64,000 bases of DNA from Sophora flavescens (GCA_030762895.1 CM061068.1:38178783-38242782), one strand, 5' to 3'; positions 34,556 through 47,378 are shown, numbered from the stretch's first letter. Made by a program: numbers and translations. Notes: generated by a model not told the origin, from the letters alone.

Positions 34556-36907
34556 ATGGGATCCGGGGCTGGAAATTTCCTCAAGCTGCTCCTTACAAAT
34601 TTCGATGTTCTTGCTGGGTATGCTTTTCCTCCACCTTCCTCTACAAAAAGTCACCTCCTTTTTAACATCATTGTGCTTTTTCCTTTGTTTTTTTTATTTA
34701 AAAAATAATAACAATAACTGATTCCTATGTTGTTTCTCTTGCAGGCCTGTGGTTAGTCTTGTTTATCCTCTGTAAGTTGCTAGCATAAGCACAATCTTAA
34801 TCTCCCTCTTCTTTTCCTAGTTCAAAACTAGTTTTTAAATATTCTGTTTGCAAGCAATTGCATTTATTTTCTTGTCCTGTGATAGGCTAAATAGCTATTG
34901 TCTGAGAATAGACTGATTTTGTGCAATGCCATGCCACAGATATGCTTCGATTAGGGCAATTGAGAGCAAGTCTCCTATCGATGATCAGCAGTGGCTCACT
35001 TACTGGGTTCTCTATTCCATGATCACCCTCTTTGAACTTACTTTTGCCAAACTTCTTGAATGGTAAACTCTATCGCTCTTTCAATCATTTTTTCTCAATA
35101 TTAATATAAAATTACTGGTTTATCTAAATTGTTTTGGAAGACTAAATGAGTACTCAGTAAATGTGATGATAAACCAGGAAGTTGAGATTTTGGCTCCAAA
35201 GTAGTTGTTTTGTTGGTTGCAGCTTGTTGATTTATGTTGTGCATTTTGGACATGAAAGCTACTTTGGGTAGCTTCCAGCCTAATCCGATTCCACCCCAAA
35301 GTTCCAATTTTTCGAACACGCAATTAACGTGTTTGGATATTAATTTGGGGCTTTGGGCTAACAGCAAGCGTTAAAAATCCAAACTTGTGTTTGCCATCGT
35401 TTTTATATCTTTGAACTCTGTTTGGATAGAAGCAAAAGTTTGTTGCTTTTAGGTTTGCCAAAACTTAGTTTGAGTTTTTCAACTACTACTTTTATCATAT
35501 TACCCTTAAAACTTAATCACTTTTCATATTCATCTCAAAGTTTAAGGACAATTTGGTAACTATACATTTAAAAGTCAGTTTGAATGGAACAATCCAAACT
35601 ACATTCATTCTGCCAAAATTACTTTTAACAATAAAGTATTCAAACATCGATCAATGGCTACAAACTCACTTTTATTTAAAACTGATTTCTAAAACTCAGT
35701 TTTGCAGACGGATTCCCCAAACCCATCTTAGTTTAACGTTATCTTAGCAAAACGTTATTAAGTCAATACATATTAATATATTTCAAGTTTTTAAGGGACA
35801 AAAATAGAAAAAAAGATAAAAGAGGGCATCTATATGCATGCAAGCTGACTTTGGCCACCTGCCAATCTACCGGTTATTCATGAGATCTTGGTGTTTTTAT
35901 AATTAATGTGGAGGTAATTTATGGTAATAGCAATTAAAGAAAATTTGGTTGCTTGTTAAGTGCCATAGCAGCCAACCCTGGTCAGCAATTGAATTCATAT
36001 TTGACCACTTTTTCCTTCAGTTATCAATAGTATTATTCATATTTCCAATCGTTTCTGAAGATTTATCACCTAATATTCTGTCTTAAATTTGAGTCTTTTT
36101 GTCAAACAACTCTTTGTATATTTGTGTTGGCCCTTTGGATGCGTATATATGGTTATGTTTTTTTATGGACACTTATGAAACGGAATGCAAGTTTAATTCT
36201 GTTCAGGTTTTCAGACTATTTGAGCTGCAGCATTAGTGCCTTATCCTTTCCATTGTGATCGATAGTTATATAGAACAAGGGTCATACATGTACAATCTTA
36301 AACATTCGGGGTAAAATGTTTTAACTGTTGGAGGTTTTGTAGAAGGTCTTATAAGAAGGTTTCAATGCAAGTATACTTTATAATGTACTGGAGGCCAATG
36401 TTGAATTCCTGTCTTGCATTTTCTGCATTATATCAACCTTGGTATGATTTCTGTTGCGATACTGATGAGGATGTTCAGAACTTAAACTTTTGGCTAAATT
36501 TTGTAAACAATGTTTCAGGATTCCTATCTGGCCATATGCAAAGCTGATTGTAACCTGCTGGTTGGTACTTCCTTACTTTAGTGGTGCAGCTTATGTTTAT
36601 GAGCATTATGTGAGGCCTTTCTTTGTCAGTCATCACACCATTAACATCTGGTACGTTCCAAGCAAAAAGGACACCTTTGCTAAGCCAGATGACATTTTAA
36701 CTGCTGCAGAGAAGTACATCCAAGAGAACGGCCCAGAAGCATTTGAGAATCTGATCCATAGGGTATTTCCATCTGTAAAACTTGCTTATTGTGGAATTAT
36801 GCTCTCTTGTTTATCTGACCTTCTGTACTAATGGTGTCATCACTTTGCAGGCTGGTAAATCAAGAAGGGGTGGCAGCTATCATACAACGCGTGATGAGGC
36901 CTATTGA
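34556..36907 (+). CDS. HVA22-like protein (TB2/DP1/HVA22 family)
   Basis: Exons 34556-34617, 34745-34771, 34940-35062, 36519-36762 and 36851-36907 join to 170 residues; every junction keeps frame with GT-AG. The protein starts MGSGAGNFLKLLLTNFDVLA and has two hydrophobic hairpin regions, at about residues 18-38 and 50-92 (TYWVLYSMITLFELTFAKLL, IPIWPYAKLIVTCWLVLPYF). Then come the family signature SGAAYVYEHYVRPFF and a hydrophilic tail with PDDILTAAEKYI. HVA22 proteins are reticulon-like ER membrane proteins linked to stress and vesicle traffic. It is closest to the HVA22a type. Intron 3 is 1.46 kb and holds a repeat-like insert. Intact. Confidence 0.92.
35325..35726. repeat. Possible MITE in HVA22-like intron 3
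   Basis: Bounded by gtgtttggatat on the left and attccccaaacc on the right, a pairing common at the ends of plant short transposons. Between them the sequence repeats tttggat/atccaaac motifs. No target duplication confirmed. Confidence 0.3.
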
Positions 36908-38327
36908 ATGCAATCTAGTAGTTTCTGTCTTTTGGGGATAAGGGGCTGCATATACATCTTAGCAGTGTATGATGTTTTATCTCTTCTCCTCCAAGGGGAT
37001 GCTTAATTAAGTTTTTTTTTTTTATCACTTTGTTGTACTATCGTGTAACTATCATGACTACGACATATATGAATATAGAGATAATGGTTGTCTAACAGCA
37101 GACTTTTGTTTGTTTGTTTGTTTTGTTATACCCCTACAAAAACTCGCCTTTATTTGATTTTTACTTGGATTAGCTTATTGTGTTTAAAACAGTTCATAAT
37201 CAAAAGTTGTGTGAGAGCTTGTAGAAAATAAACGGTTATTTTCCCGGATATATAATCTTTTCCCAAACATTTGATTTTAATTTGCTGATGCCACGAAATC
37301 CTGTGATGATTACTTTGTATTAACATTTTTTTATTTCTATTTTAATTCCGTGTTGTAATTCCCTTATTCCTGCAAGGAACAGTGATATTAGCAGCTGATA
37401 CATAATCCATTGCAGTGACATGGTGTTGTCTTCTTCCAAGATGGGTTTGTCAAGAATAATGGCAAGTGCCACCCAGGCGACTGATTTCTCCATACACCAT
37501 TGTTAGGCATTACTGGCGGATACCTGATAACGATCATCATAGTGCAATTAATTTTATGATGGTGTCGTCTTAAATAAACTACAAGCAACTGATTGTCGCC
37601 ATTCATCTGATAGTCATAAACATGTTTCTCTATAGACAATACGGAGGAAGAGAGAATCTCATGACATGAAACTAAAAATATTCATGCCCTGACAGAAACA
37701 TGTAGAGAACAAGGGGTGGGGATGGGAATGAAATGCCTGACGGATCAACTGATGAATGAAAATTGACTGATATCCCTATCAATCAGAAAGTTTGATAGCT
37801 AAATTCATAAATAGGACAAACAAAATAGGATGGGGTGTAACCACCTCCATTCCTCAAGCAACGTTCATTAGAGTAGTATGAGATGATGAAATGTTTTAGT
37901 AGAGAGATTTATATCGTGGATTGACATTGGGTTCAATGTCAACGTAAATCCAACGACCAACATGATTTTTCAATATCAATCCAGAGTGTCATTGGGGTTA
38001 ATATATAAGGGCTGATTGTTAGTATCGATCATATTAGTCTTTAAAAGTGCAACATGTTATCTTAATTAATCCTTATATGAGGTCTAATTTGATTAATTAA
38101 CAATTGAAATGGGGAACTAATATGATCAATATTTACTATTTTCAAAGATTAATATGACAATTTTATAAAATGAAATACCAATATTAAGTTTAAGGGTGAT
38201 TGCAATTTCGAAAACTTAATCGACGATTTACTTCTGTTCTAAATTCTCATAAATAATAGCTGACATTGCAAGGGATAACCCCGTGTTACTGTTACCAAGA
38301 AGAAACAATGCAGATATAGGAGTAGTT
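36908..38327. other. Intergenic between HVA22-like gene and RPS9
   Basis: 3' UTR of the HVA22-like gene, then AT-rich spacer. A short perfect hairpin (9-bp arms ttgacattg/caatgtcaa, 4-nt loop) lies at 37921-37942. The minus-strand frame at 37639-37388 resembles nothing I know. Confidence 0.35.
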
Positions 38328-38440
38328 TGGGCCTATATGTTTAGGCTGGTCGACCCAATTGATCAAGAGACACATAATGGGCCTATAAGTGTGAAAAGCC
38401 TGGCCCAGAGGGAATTAGGGTTTTGGAGGTGATTTAAAAG
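38328..38440 (+). promoter_or_regulatory. RPS9 promoter: site II elements, telo-box and TATA-like box
   Basis: Three TGGGCC-type site II motifs (38328-38333, 38378-38383, and reversed GGCCCA at 38402-38407) are followed by a telo-box core ttagggtttt (38415-38424) and a TATA-like tttaaaag (38433-38440). Site II plus telo-box is the known signature of plant ribosomal-protein promoters. All lie within 200 bp of the start codon at 38523. Confidence 0.75.
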
Positions 38441-38522
38441 GAGAAAGGAAGCAGAAGCTCATTCCATCAGCAACAGCTGCGAAGACCTAGGGCACAAGAG
38501 CAGAGGAAGCAGCAGAAGAGCC

Positions 38523-40017
38523 ATGGTCCACGTTTCATTTTACCGCAACTGTGAGTTTCTCTTTTTCTCTCTGTATATGTTCTTTGAAATGAATTTTCAA
38601 TTGGATTCGAATCGAAACGATTGATTTGCCATTAGAACCATATCATCAAATCCTGATATCACATTGACTGAACAGATGGAAAAACCTTCAAAAAGCCCCG
38701 TCGTCCTTACGAGAAGGAGCGATTGGACGCGGAGTTGAAGCTGGTCGGGGAGTACGGTCTCCGGTGCAAGAGGGAGCTCTGGAGGGTACAGTACGCCCTC
38801 AGCCGCATCCGTAACAATGCGAGGAACCTGCTGACCCTCGACGAGAAGAACCCTCGTCGGATCTTCGAAGGTGAAGCACTTCTTCGAAGGATGTTCCGTT
38901 ATGGCCTCCTCGATGAAACCCAGAACAAGCTCGATTATGTGTTGGCACTTACCGTCGAGAACTTCCTTGAACGTCGCCTTCAAACCCTTGTCTTCAAATC
39001 CGGCATGGCTAAGTCTATTCACCATGCTAGGGTTCTCATCAGGCAGAGGCACATCAGGTTCCTCCTCTTTTAATTTCAATTACCCTAGTAATTGCTCTTT
39101 AATTTTGTAGCTACTCGTAGTCTTAGATTTTAAGTATTTTTTCAATAGAGACAATGCTTAATAGAGCTTATGTATATATTGGGATCCTTTGGGTAAAGAA
39201 TCTAATTAAGATAAGTCATTTTAACTAAGATAAGGAGCTTTTTTTTTGGTAAACGGTTCATTTAAAGCGCTTATTTGATCAGCTTTATTTAAGTAAGATA
39301 AAAAGAATTTATTTTCGAAAATGGATTCCCAGCATTCAAGTTTTTAGTGTATCATTGGATCAATTATAAATATATTTGAAAAAGATTAAGATTGAATTTA
39401 ATGGTATATTAACTTGTGAATGTATGAATGTGGCAAAAATTCAATGTAGGGAATCCTGTCCCTTATTTTCATAATTTTTTTTTGAAGATTATAGAAATAA
39501 ACTAAAAAGAGCTTACAGGAATGATGTTAAACTATTATCATAAACCCAATTTAGATCTTTATATGGTCTTTCAAACAAACTTTACATGTGTGGCTGATGC
39601 CTCATACTTGCTTGCAACTGGAACCTCTGATTATCTTTTTATCGAAATTCTCAATCGAGTAGCTTTTCTCTTACGGTGGTCAGGGCGGCGCTGAAAGGAG
39701 GTAACTGGGTAGGTGGAAACAAGGAATCTAGTAGCTTTTCTCTTACGAAGTAGGTTCTATGGTGTTAGTATCATGTTATTTCTATTGGGGATTATTTGGA
39801 AATAGATTTTAATGTCATTTTGGGGTTTGGCAGGGTTGGGAGGCAGGTGGTGAACATCCCATCATTCATGGTGAGGGTTGATTCACAGAAGCACATTGAC
39901 TTTTCACTTACAAGTCCACTTGGTGGTGGACGTCCTGGAAGAGTGAAGCGAAAGAACCAAAGGGCTGCTGCTAAGAAGGCTGCTGGTGGTGATGGAGATG
40001 AGGAGGATGAAGATTAA
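38523..40017 (+). CDS. RPS9: 40S ribosomal protein S9 (uS4)
   Basis: Exons 38523-38550, 38676-39057 and 39834-40017 join to 197 residues, the usual size. It starts MVHVSFYRN; exon 2 holds YGKTFKKPRRPYEKERLDAE and the conserved core ending LIRQRHIR. Exon 3 has VGRQVVNIPSFMVRVDSQ (S4 RNA-binding domain) and the plant-type tail SPLGGGRPGRVKRKNQRAAA with an acidic end. It binds 18S rRNA in the small subunit and supports decoding accuracy. Intact, with a typical ribosomal-protein promoter upstream. Intron 2 contains a short insert flanked by 18-bp repeats. Confidence 0.97.
39658..39747. repeat. 18-bp direct repeats around a 54-bp insert in RPS9 intron 2
   Basis: agtagcttttctcttacg occurs at 39658-39675 and identically at 39730-39747. 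The 54 bp between are GC-richer than the intron. The repeats look like a target duplication or repair filler. Confidence 0.8.
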
Positions 40018-42844
40018 ATTATCAAATATATATGTCTTTTCCTAATTCTCTTAGAACTCTTGCACCAGATTTTATTTGAATCGTTAGACTTGTTAGATTT
40101 CTGTCATGCTCGACTGTTATAATTTTCACATCCTTGTTTCTTGTTTGAGGAAAAGCCGTGCCTGAGATATTTTGTTTTTGAACTATTCTTTTCTAAAGTA
40201 TTTAAGTTTTGCTCTATTACCTGCGGTGTTCTTTGATATGTCCCATGGTATGAACTCCTTTTCTTTGGTAATCACATAGGAGTTAAATGTTAAATGCATC
40301 ATATTGTTTTTTTATTTTGACAGAATCATGATCTATCCATTGCCTGTGGTCATCTTTGGTTTCAAGGGGTGCACTTCTCTTATTTATCGACTTAATCTTT
40401 ATATCCTTTAATATTTACCATTGAGTAAGCGGATTTTCAGCTTACTATTTCATTGGAAAGCATTAGTCCATTAATCGGACAGGAATTAAACTAGTCTTGT
40501 ACCTGTTGACTGATGATTTCTTTATGAAAGTTTAAGGGACATAAGATGATTTGTACATTATTTAGCGTAACGAGTCCAAGTTATTGTTTCTTCCTGTGTA
40601 TCATGTTATCTCCTGACATGGTATTCCATTTTCTCCAACATTTTAAAACATAAAAAGAAAATCCGCTTCCTTCTCCAATGTGAATTTGTTTTCAAATCGC
40701 TTTTTCTGCTTTTCTAGAAAATAAATTATTTCCTTTATTAATTTTGCTCCAAAAATAGTTTTCAAAACTATCTCTGGTGATAAAAAATTTCATCTTCAAC
40801 CTCACTTCATTACAAAACTTAAACTTTAAATTTTGAAAACCCGTCCAGTACCTTTATTGATTCCTTGTTCACAAAAAAAAAATTTATTTAACTCGTCCTT
40901 TCATGAAGTTCTCAGATTAGTTTGAAGATGCACATCTACTTTCAAATAACCAAACTACCAAACTAGATAATTATTAGAAACCGTAATGATACAAATCATT
41001 TTAGAAACCGTAATGAGATAATTATAAAAAACCAGCTACCAAACTAGAATAACCAAACTTAAATTAGAAACCAAAACTGTACCTAGATTTGTCTAGTAAA
41101 AAGGGAAAAAAATTGTTTTTCAGTATTTTCCATCGCTTCTCAATTAATGGTTAGGCTTGAATTCGACAATAGAGCCTCTCTAATATTTTAATAAGATTTG
41201 TTGTACAAATTTTTAAGATCAAGAAACATAATGAAAACAATGTGATAATTTTATAATTATTTCTAAAAACATGAAATGAAAATAAGAAACTGAAAACCAA
41301 ACAAACAGGCCCTAATAAGTAAAAACTTGAACCAAAACTAGTAACTACTATCTACAAACTTGCAAAAGCTCGTTTTGGAGGTGCTTGGGATTTTCATTGC
41401 CATGTTGATACTGAAACTCAATCGAAAACGAAGGATAAGATCAAAATATTGAATCGTCTCCCAAATCAGTTCCTAAAATAATTATTGACTCAATTTAGTG
41501 CTAAAAAAAATTATTTGTGGGCCAATCTAGTCCCTAGTTTCATAACTCGCCAAAAAACTTGGGTACTAAGTTGCAGTCTTTGCAAATGGAGTTTCACTCC
41601 CCGGTGACCTGCACTTGCTCTAAGGTGCTGCAATCCAATTCAAAAACCAGACTTAGTCTAAAGAATAGAAATACACTAGCAAAGCAGGAAATGTCCAATC
41701 AATTCAACATTGAACCAAACTACACTAAACACTTGAAAACTAATAAACCTGAATACAAAAACATTAATAAAATCAATAAACCTTTAAACCAGAATAGAAT
41801 GAAAACCAGTAAACAAGTAAACCGAGGCAGAACCAAACTATAGCAAAATCCAAAATAATAAGCCAAAACCAGGATCAAACGAGAAAAAAAGACTTGTAAA
41901 CCAATAAGCTGTTACATACCTTGTTGTTGTGGGTCGAGATCCTTTCCATCATCGCTCTTTGGTTCGCAACAACAGAAAAGAAGCATAAAGTTAGGTGAAA
42001 AAAAATTCTCAAAAAATACACAATGAAATGGACGAGGTGAGAGAGGATTGACAAATCTCGAGTTAATTTCAATTAGGAATCAAAGAGGTAATACAGAAGT
42101 GAAGGGATAAGGGTTGACTTTCAAATTGAGAAACTTGGAAAAAGCTTGGGGCACAAAATTAACTGAAAAATGGTGCATTGTTTTTTTTCTTTTCCATCTC
42201 TAATCCAAAATGACCTCGCTTTGAAGGAGGGAAATGTTTTTTTAAATGTTTTTCCACTCTGGGAAAAAATATCATGTGTCATGTTAGGTGTTAACATGCT
42301 AAATAGGAAGAAACGTTAACATAATCATACTCGAATTGATGAAGAAAAAAAGAATTATAATTTCATTTTTAAAATTTTAAGTGATACTAGAGAATACCCA
42401 ATATTTTATGTCAAGTAGCAAATTGGGCCTCTTTTTTTTTTGTATTAGCAAATTGGGCCTTAATTCTTGTTTTTTCTGTCTCTTGATATGTACGGTTACT
42501 AAGCGAGGAGTTCTAATTTCCTTGCATTACATTAGACACATGATTTGAGGGGAACATTGCTGCAATATGGCAATACCCCAATTTCGCCACGGTGGTTCCT
42601 TGCATCACCTTTCTTTATGTCGATAAAGTTTTGGGTGGACACAAACCCAAAAACCTTATCTTTAAGTACAACCAATGATCAAATGACAACTCTTGTTAAC
42701 ACATTTAATTTTTTATTTTTTGTCGGGAAAAAAAAACTAAACAGAACTCACTTCTCCTGCTCTTCTTGGCACTTTCCTCCTTCCCCTCGCACCTATCAAC
42801 TACATTGTCATCCTTTTCCTTCTATTCCTTTCTTTTGATTCCGA
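40018..42844. other. Intergenic, repeat-derived, no gene
   Basis: RPS9 3' UTR, then AT-rich sequence. A stretch near 40.64-41.32 kb ends in accaaacaaacaggccctaa, a sequence also seen at 63.45 kb, suggesting a shared dispersed repeat. A 14-bp repeat agcaaattgggcct occurs twice at 42417 and 42448. No credible ORF. Confidence 0.4.
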
Positions 42845-43194
42845 CGGGGCCGGCCCTAGCCTAAAGCGACTAAGGTTAGGGCTTTAGGCCTTCAATTTTT
42901 TTTTTGGGTTATTAAGGTTTTTTTTTTTTTGTTATTTAAGCTTAACAAGAGAAATAATTTAAAACCTTAAAGCATAAATCATAGAAAATCATAATATGAT
43001 TGTATATACACACAATAAAAGTTTACACCAACCATAGTGATTATACTTTAAAAATATAGGAATTTATAATAAAGATAGATTTTAATTTTAAATAAAATAT
43101 AAATTTTTTAATAAAATATCATTATTAATTTTAAAAAGGTTTTATCTCAAATTTCGCTTGAAGCCCAAAGATACGTAATGTTGGGTCGGCCCTG
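42845..43194. mobile_element. Short hAT-like non-autonomous element
   Basis: Ends are CGGGGCCGGCCCT (left) and, read in reverse, CAGGGCCGACCC (right), a pairing seen in many plant hAT elements. The flanks attccga (42838-42844) and attcccga (43195-43202) look like an 8-bp target duplication with one base lost. The interior is AT-rich and non-coding, 350 bp. Confidence 0.5.
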
Positions 43195-43668
43195 ATTCCC
43201 GAAATCTATTTTTTTTTTTTTAGAGATGGACGAATGTTTGCGTGGATGTGTAGCCATAACTCCTCATATTTTTTGAGATATATGGATTTGAAGCATTCCC
43301 AATTCCTATTGGAGAGTGGTGGTGTGGACGTTTGGGTGTTGATGGACGCTGCCGTCGTCGTGGCTTTTAAGGTTACAGAAGTTATACAACCACAAAGACC
43401 ACGTGTTTCATAACAAATACTACTATTATTCTTCTTAAAAAGATGACAGCTTCAAAACTGGATGCCTAAAACAAATTTTTCTTTTTTGACAGAGACTAAA
43501 ACAAATTTTAAAAACCATTTAAAAAAGAAAATACATTGTAATCAATAGCTCTGTACATACAGCACCAATCTTTCCAAAAGTATAGCAATGGTGTTCCTTA
43601 AAAGAAATACTTAAAACCTTTCGAAAATAATTTAAAGAATAGTCCCATAAACAATTCTTCTCGGCATC

Positions 43669-44172
43669 TGTACTGGCCGAAAATATAAGGTCGATGATTT
43701 GTCAATACGGTCGAGCTTATTCTTGTAAATGGGTCTTGACCGACCCGAACTCCCATAAAGCCAAAGACCTATTAATGCACTTGATACCCGAGGATAACTC
43801 GGGCCTATTCCACAGTAGACCACGGATGAAGATATCTCGACCCCGAGCTACCCAGCCACAACTGACTGGGTTGAATATCTCGCTGGTCCAAATATCTCTC
43901 CGTATAACTCGGAGCCTTATCATTTATCATTGTCTAACGGCAATAAAAATCCGATCCTAATAAATAGGATCTCAATAACAGTCATACCCAAACTGTTACA
44001 CTAAAATATCTCTATAAATAGGGGTCTAACCCCCTCACTTGAACTACGTTTGCTTTGATTCTCATTTGGATACGTAGGAGCAGAATCTCAATTCTGTCAA
44101 GCTAATTCCAAAACACTCCCACTAGACCTTCTCCGACCGAGTATCTCCCTCGATAGATATTTGGACGAAACA
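43669..44172. mobile_element. Solo LTR (504 bp)
   Basis: Begins TGTACTGGCCGAAA and ends GACGAAACA with exact 5-bp target duplications gcatc (43664-43668 and 44173-44177). It holds a TATA box (tctataaatag near 44011-44021) followed by a leader rich in ccccct, the layout of a gypsy LTR. The orientation is plus if the TATA is used. No internal region remains. Confidence 0.85.
44012..44021 (+). promoter_or_regulatory. TATA box of the 504-bp solo LTR
   Basis: ctataaatag, about 160 bp before the LTR end, the normal position for the LTR promoter. Confidence 0.5.
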
Positions 44173-45531
44173 GCATCCATTAGCACGGTTAGAAAGAAAT
44201 TAAAACAATTTTAAAAAACAAAAGTTTGCGATTTTAAAGCAAAGCAAACGAATCCAAACTGCCAAAGTCAACAATTCTGAAACTAAAGCTCGTCGTTAAT
44301 AGTTCTCTACCAGAATTGGATGTAGTTGAGTTATAAACAAAAATGCAGTATAGGCCTACCCTGACTTAACCACCAACAGTTGTGTGTTGAAATATGCTTA
44401 AATAAAAGTTGAATTTGAATGTCAATGGACAAAGCTTCTATGTTGGGAGATGCCATCAACAATGGCAAACGACTACAGGAACGCGTGCAGACTTGGGAGG
44501 AGCAATGCAGCCAAGAAAGAAGCTGATCAAAATCCACAGTTGGGTGAGGAGAAATGGATTTATATTTTTTTTAATTTGAAAAATAATTAAGTTAAATATT
44601 TTAATGTATTGTCAGATTTTAATGTCCACCTCTCGTCGGTAATGCTCAAGGACAAGGATAGATCAGCTGGGTATATGAGCCTGGGTTTGCGAACATTCCG
44701 TGTGGACTGGTATATTTTTAATAAAAAAATTTTAATTACATTGAACCAAAAAAAAGAGGGATTAGAAGACAGTCCATCTCATGTTTTACTCATCTCACCT
44801 AACTAAAATTATACCGTCTTGGATTTAATATGAATTTGGTGTGGTATGTTCTTTGGATTTAATGTTTATTTGATTTGTTTTTCTACACAAGTTATTATTT
44901 GTTTTTGGTTTTTGCAAAAAAAAAAAAAAGGTGATGAGTCCACGGACAGTCCGTTTAGCCTACGACTATGCTGACTGGAAGCGGACTCTATTTTTCAAAA
45001 TTCATTTATCATGCGGGTTTTTCGGTCTGGTCTATTTTAGTACAGACCAATACGGACCAAACTTAAACGGACTGGACCGATCTACATACCCATCTCTACT
45101 CAAAAATGAGGTGTTGGGTATGTGTCTATCCAAGTATTTATCCTTTATGCCAGGTTTAATGCCATCTCAATTCTTAGCAATGGTGGGAGAGAAAATAAAC
45201 TAATGGGATTGGAAGCAGATACCCAATCCACAACAAACAAGCAACAATTTTTACCTACATCTCTAAATTCGCCAGGACTTGCTCCAACCACGTAGGTAAG
45301 AATCATAGTCAAAATGTTTGATCCAATATTACCGAATTTTTTTTCCAATATTTGACATCTTTCATTGCTAATACGATGTTCCTGTGAAGTCATCCTAAAA
45401 TGGTTGAGACTTGAGAGGGCTTCGGAGAAAGCGGGGCTGGGGTTTTTACTTGCTTGACAGGTTGTGGACTAGGAGGGAGTACCACTGTCTCTCTTTTAGC
45501 TATTTGCTAGTTTGATTGATCCCTTCAAGCA

Positions 45532-45557
<26 letters not shown>
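45532..45557. repeat. (AT)n microsatellite
   Basis: About 13 AT dinucleotides in tandem. Confidence 0.9.
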
Positions 45558-45562
<5 letters not shown>

Positions 45563-46086
45563 GTTTAGATTAAGGAAAGATATGCTCTTAGACAAGACCG
45601 CCAATCTCGGTAAGGATTTATATTGAGATTTATATATCACCTATGGAAAGTGCTTGGTAGTACGAAAAGAATTCATACTTGCTCCTACGAAAACGTGTGA
45701 TTGATTAGTTTTTTAGTTATATGGTCAAATAAAATAAAACTATGGTACACCATGATTCATGACTTTTATCCAATTGGTTAGAAATCTTTTCGTAGAGTTT
45801 CGTTCCATACTATATATCAATGCTCATCACCTACCAATAGGGAAAATCTGATAATCGAACCCAGGGGACAATAAATGTGAGAGGGCTTGACCAAATGTAT
45901 CAACATCTCTGTTGGTGAAAAAAGTTTAATTTATTATTATAAAGAATTTGAAAATGCATTAGTTTAATTTTGATACAATTTCAGTATAAAGTTTTTTATA
46001 TTATTTTTTATATTATTAACCAATCACAAATAGTCATATGCATGACTTTTAAAAATATTTACATTAACCATACCTATTAATTAAAT

Positions 46087-46122
46087 CTATCTATCTATCT
46101 ATATATATATATATATATATAA
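46087..46122. repeat. (TCTA)n-(TA)n compound microsatellite
   Basis: A few tcta units run into a (ta)n tract. Confidence 0.85.
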
Positions 46123-46918
46123 TTTTTAAAAAAAATCACGTGTTTTTTTTTCTTTTTTCTCGCCTTTCTTTCCCTCATTAGACAGCCATCACTGTGCAAA
46201 GGTTCCACACTGCCACCACTATCTAGAATGCAAATTTTTTGTTCATCTCCGAACCAACTACAATACCTTTATGTGCATGTTGAACGAATACATTTATCCC
46301 TTAATTCAATTATGTTTCTTGCTACCGACACTCCAAAATATGGATGCATTCCCATATCAGAAGTATTCTGGCCAGCAATTGCTCTGCTAGTGTAGCAATT
46401 TACAACTTCCATTCAACCAATTTGCCAGCTGGAGTCTTAAATAAGAACTTTCTTTCGATCATAGGCCAAGATTCTTATTCCATTTGTGTTTCTATTTGAA
46501 CAAACAAATATTTTCTTTGGTTGGGCCTTTCTAGGAGAAACAAAACCGTGGCAGCAATGTGCTTTGATGAAAGCCCACGAATAGGTCAGGAAAGACTTTT
46601 TTTAAAATTCTATATAATTAAAGAGGTCGAGTCTAATGTTTTTTTTTAAAAAAAATATTAGGAATATCAGGTCTGACTATTTAACCATACACACATATAA
46701 ATATATATAATATAATATATTATAACACTATAATATATTATTTATATTATTTAAAATATTTGAAAGTAAATGCATATTGGTCTATTTAAATGTAGTACCG
46801 GCTTACTTGTCTATTTATTTGTGAATCCCCGATGATTTATTTATCAATATAAGTTTACCGACCTTTTTATATTAGAGGCCTAGAGCTTATTTACAAGTGA
46901 AGGCCCATGACATATTTA

Positions 46919-47175
46919 CACTACAATAGATTAGACTTTTAATAACGCACCTTTTATAGCATTTCCGTGTGGAAATGCTATTAAAAGTGATGGGGGGACT
47001 TTTAATAGTGGTTCTACACGGAAACGCTATCTTAGGTGACACCTAAGATAGCGTTTCCGTGTGGAACCGCTATTAAAAGTGCCACTGCAGGAAAAGATAG
47101 CGGTTCCACACGGAAACGCTATCTTAGGTGATACCTAAGATAGCGTTTCCTAAAGGAAACACTATCTTAGGTGAT
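46919..47175. repeat. Left TIR and subterminal repeats of CACTA B
   Basis: Repeated atagcgtttccgtgtgga and its inverse, with linking blocks such as taggtgacaccta, forming several palindromes. They are likely binding sites for transposon proteins by analogy with other CACTA elements. Confidence 0.9.
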
Positions 47176-47378
47176 ATACCCGCACGCGTGTATCCTTTCA
47201 TCCTTCAATTCCCAGTTTCTGCGTACCACTAACCTCATCAGTTCAAGTCTAGGGTTGCCATTTCCGCAGAGCTCGTCCCCTCTCACGCCTTCTCCCTCTC
47301 ACTGTTGCTCTCACGCCTCAGACTCCCTCTCACGCCCCCATTGCCCCGCCACTCATCACCACACCACCTACGACCAAG
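47176..47378 (+). other. Probable leader exon of CACTA B
   Basis: CT-rich, GC-richer segment directly inside the left subterminal repeats, ending at a donor accaag|gtatgc. It is placed to be the first exon of a plus-strand transcript. Whether it belongs to the transposase gene or to a captured gene is not settled. Confidence 0.35.

Larger units (their letters stand above)
44178..46918. other. Intergenic, AT-rich, no gene
   Basis: Microsatellites (AT)n at 45532-45557 and (TCTA)n(TA)n at 46087-46122. A block at 44935-45107 with repeated cggact/agtccg motifs may be a short transposon. The right end (about 46.6-46.92 kb) is the flank of CACTA B and resembles the sequence after 58.61 kb. Confidence 0.4.

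Noticed and set aside
37388..37639. 83-codon minus-strand frame after the HVA22-like gene
   Set aside because: No recognisable domain and lies in the expected 3' spacer.
39500..39605. Possible box C/D snoRNA in RPS9 intron 2 (atgatgt ... ctga)
   Set aside because: The C box deviates from consensus and there is no terminal stem.
41559..41843. 94-codon Asn/Lys-rich plus-strand frame
   Set aside because: Composition reflects AT-rich DNA; no domain, no splice context.
44935..45107. Short transposon with agtccg/cggact motifs
   Set aside because: Suggestive motifs, but no clear terminal repeats or target duplication.
45145..45393. 82-codon minus-strand frame starting MTSQEHRISNERC
   Set aside because: No family match and no supporting exon structure; kept as unassigned.
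45850..45870. tRNA-like B box (tcgaacccaggg)
   Set aside because: No matching A box or cloverleaf; probably a decayed SINE or chance.
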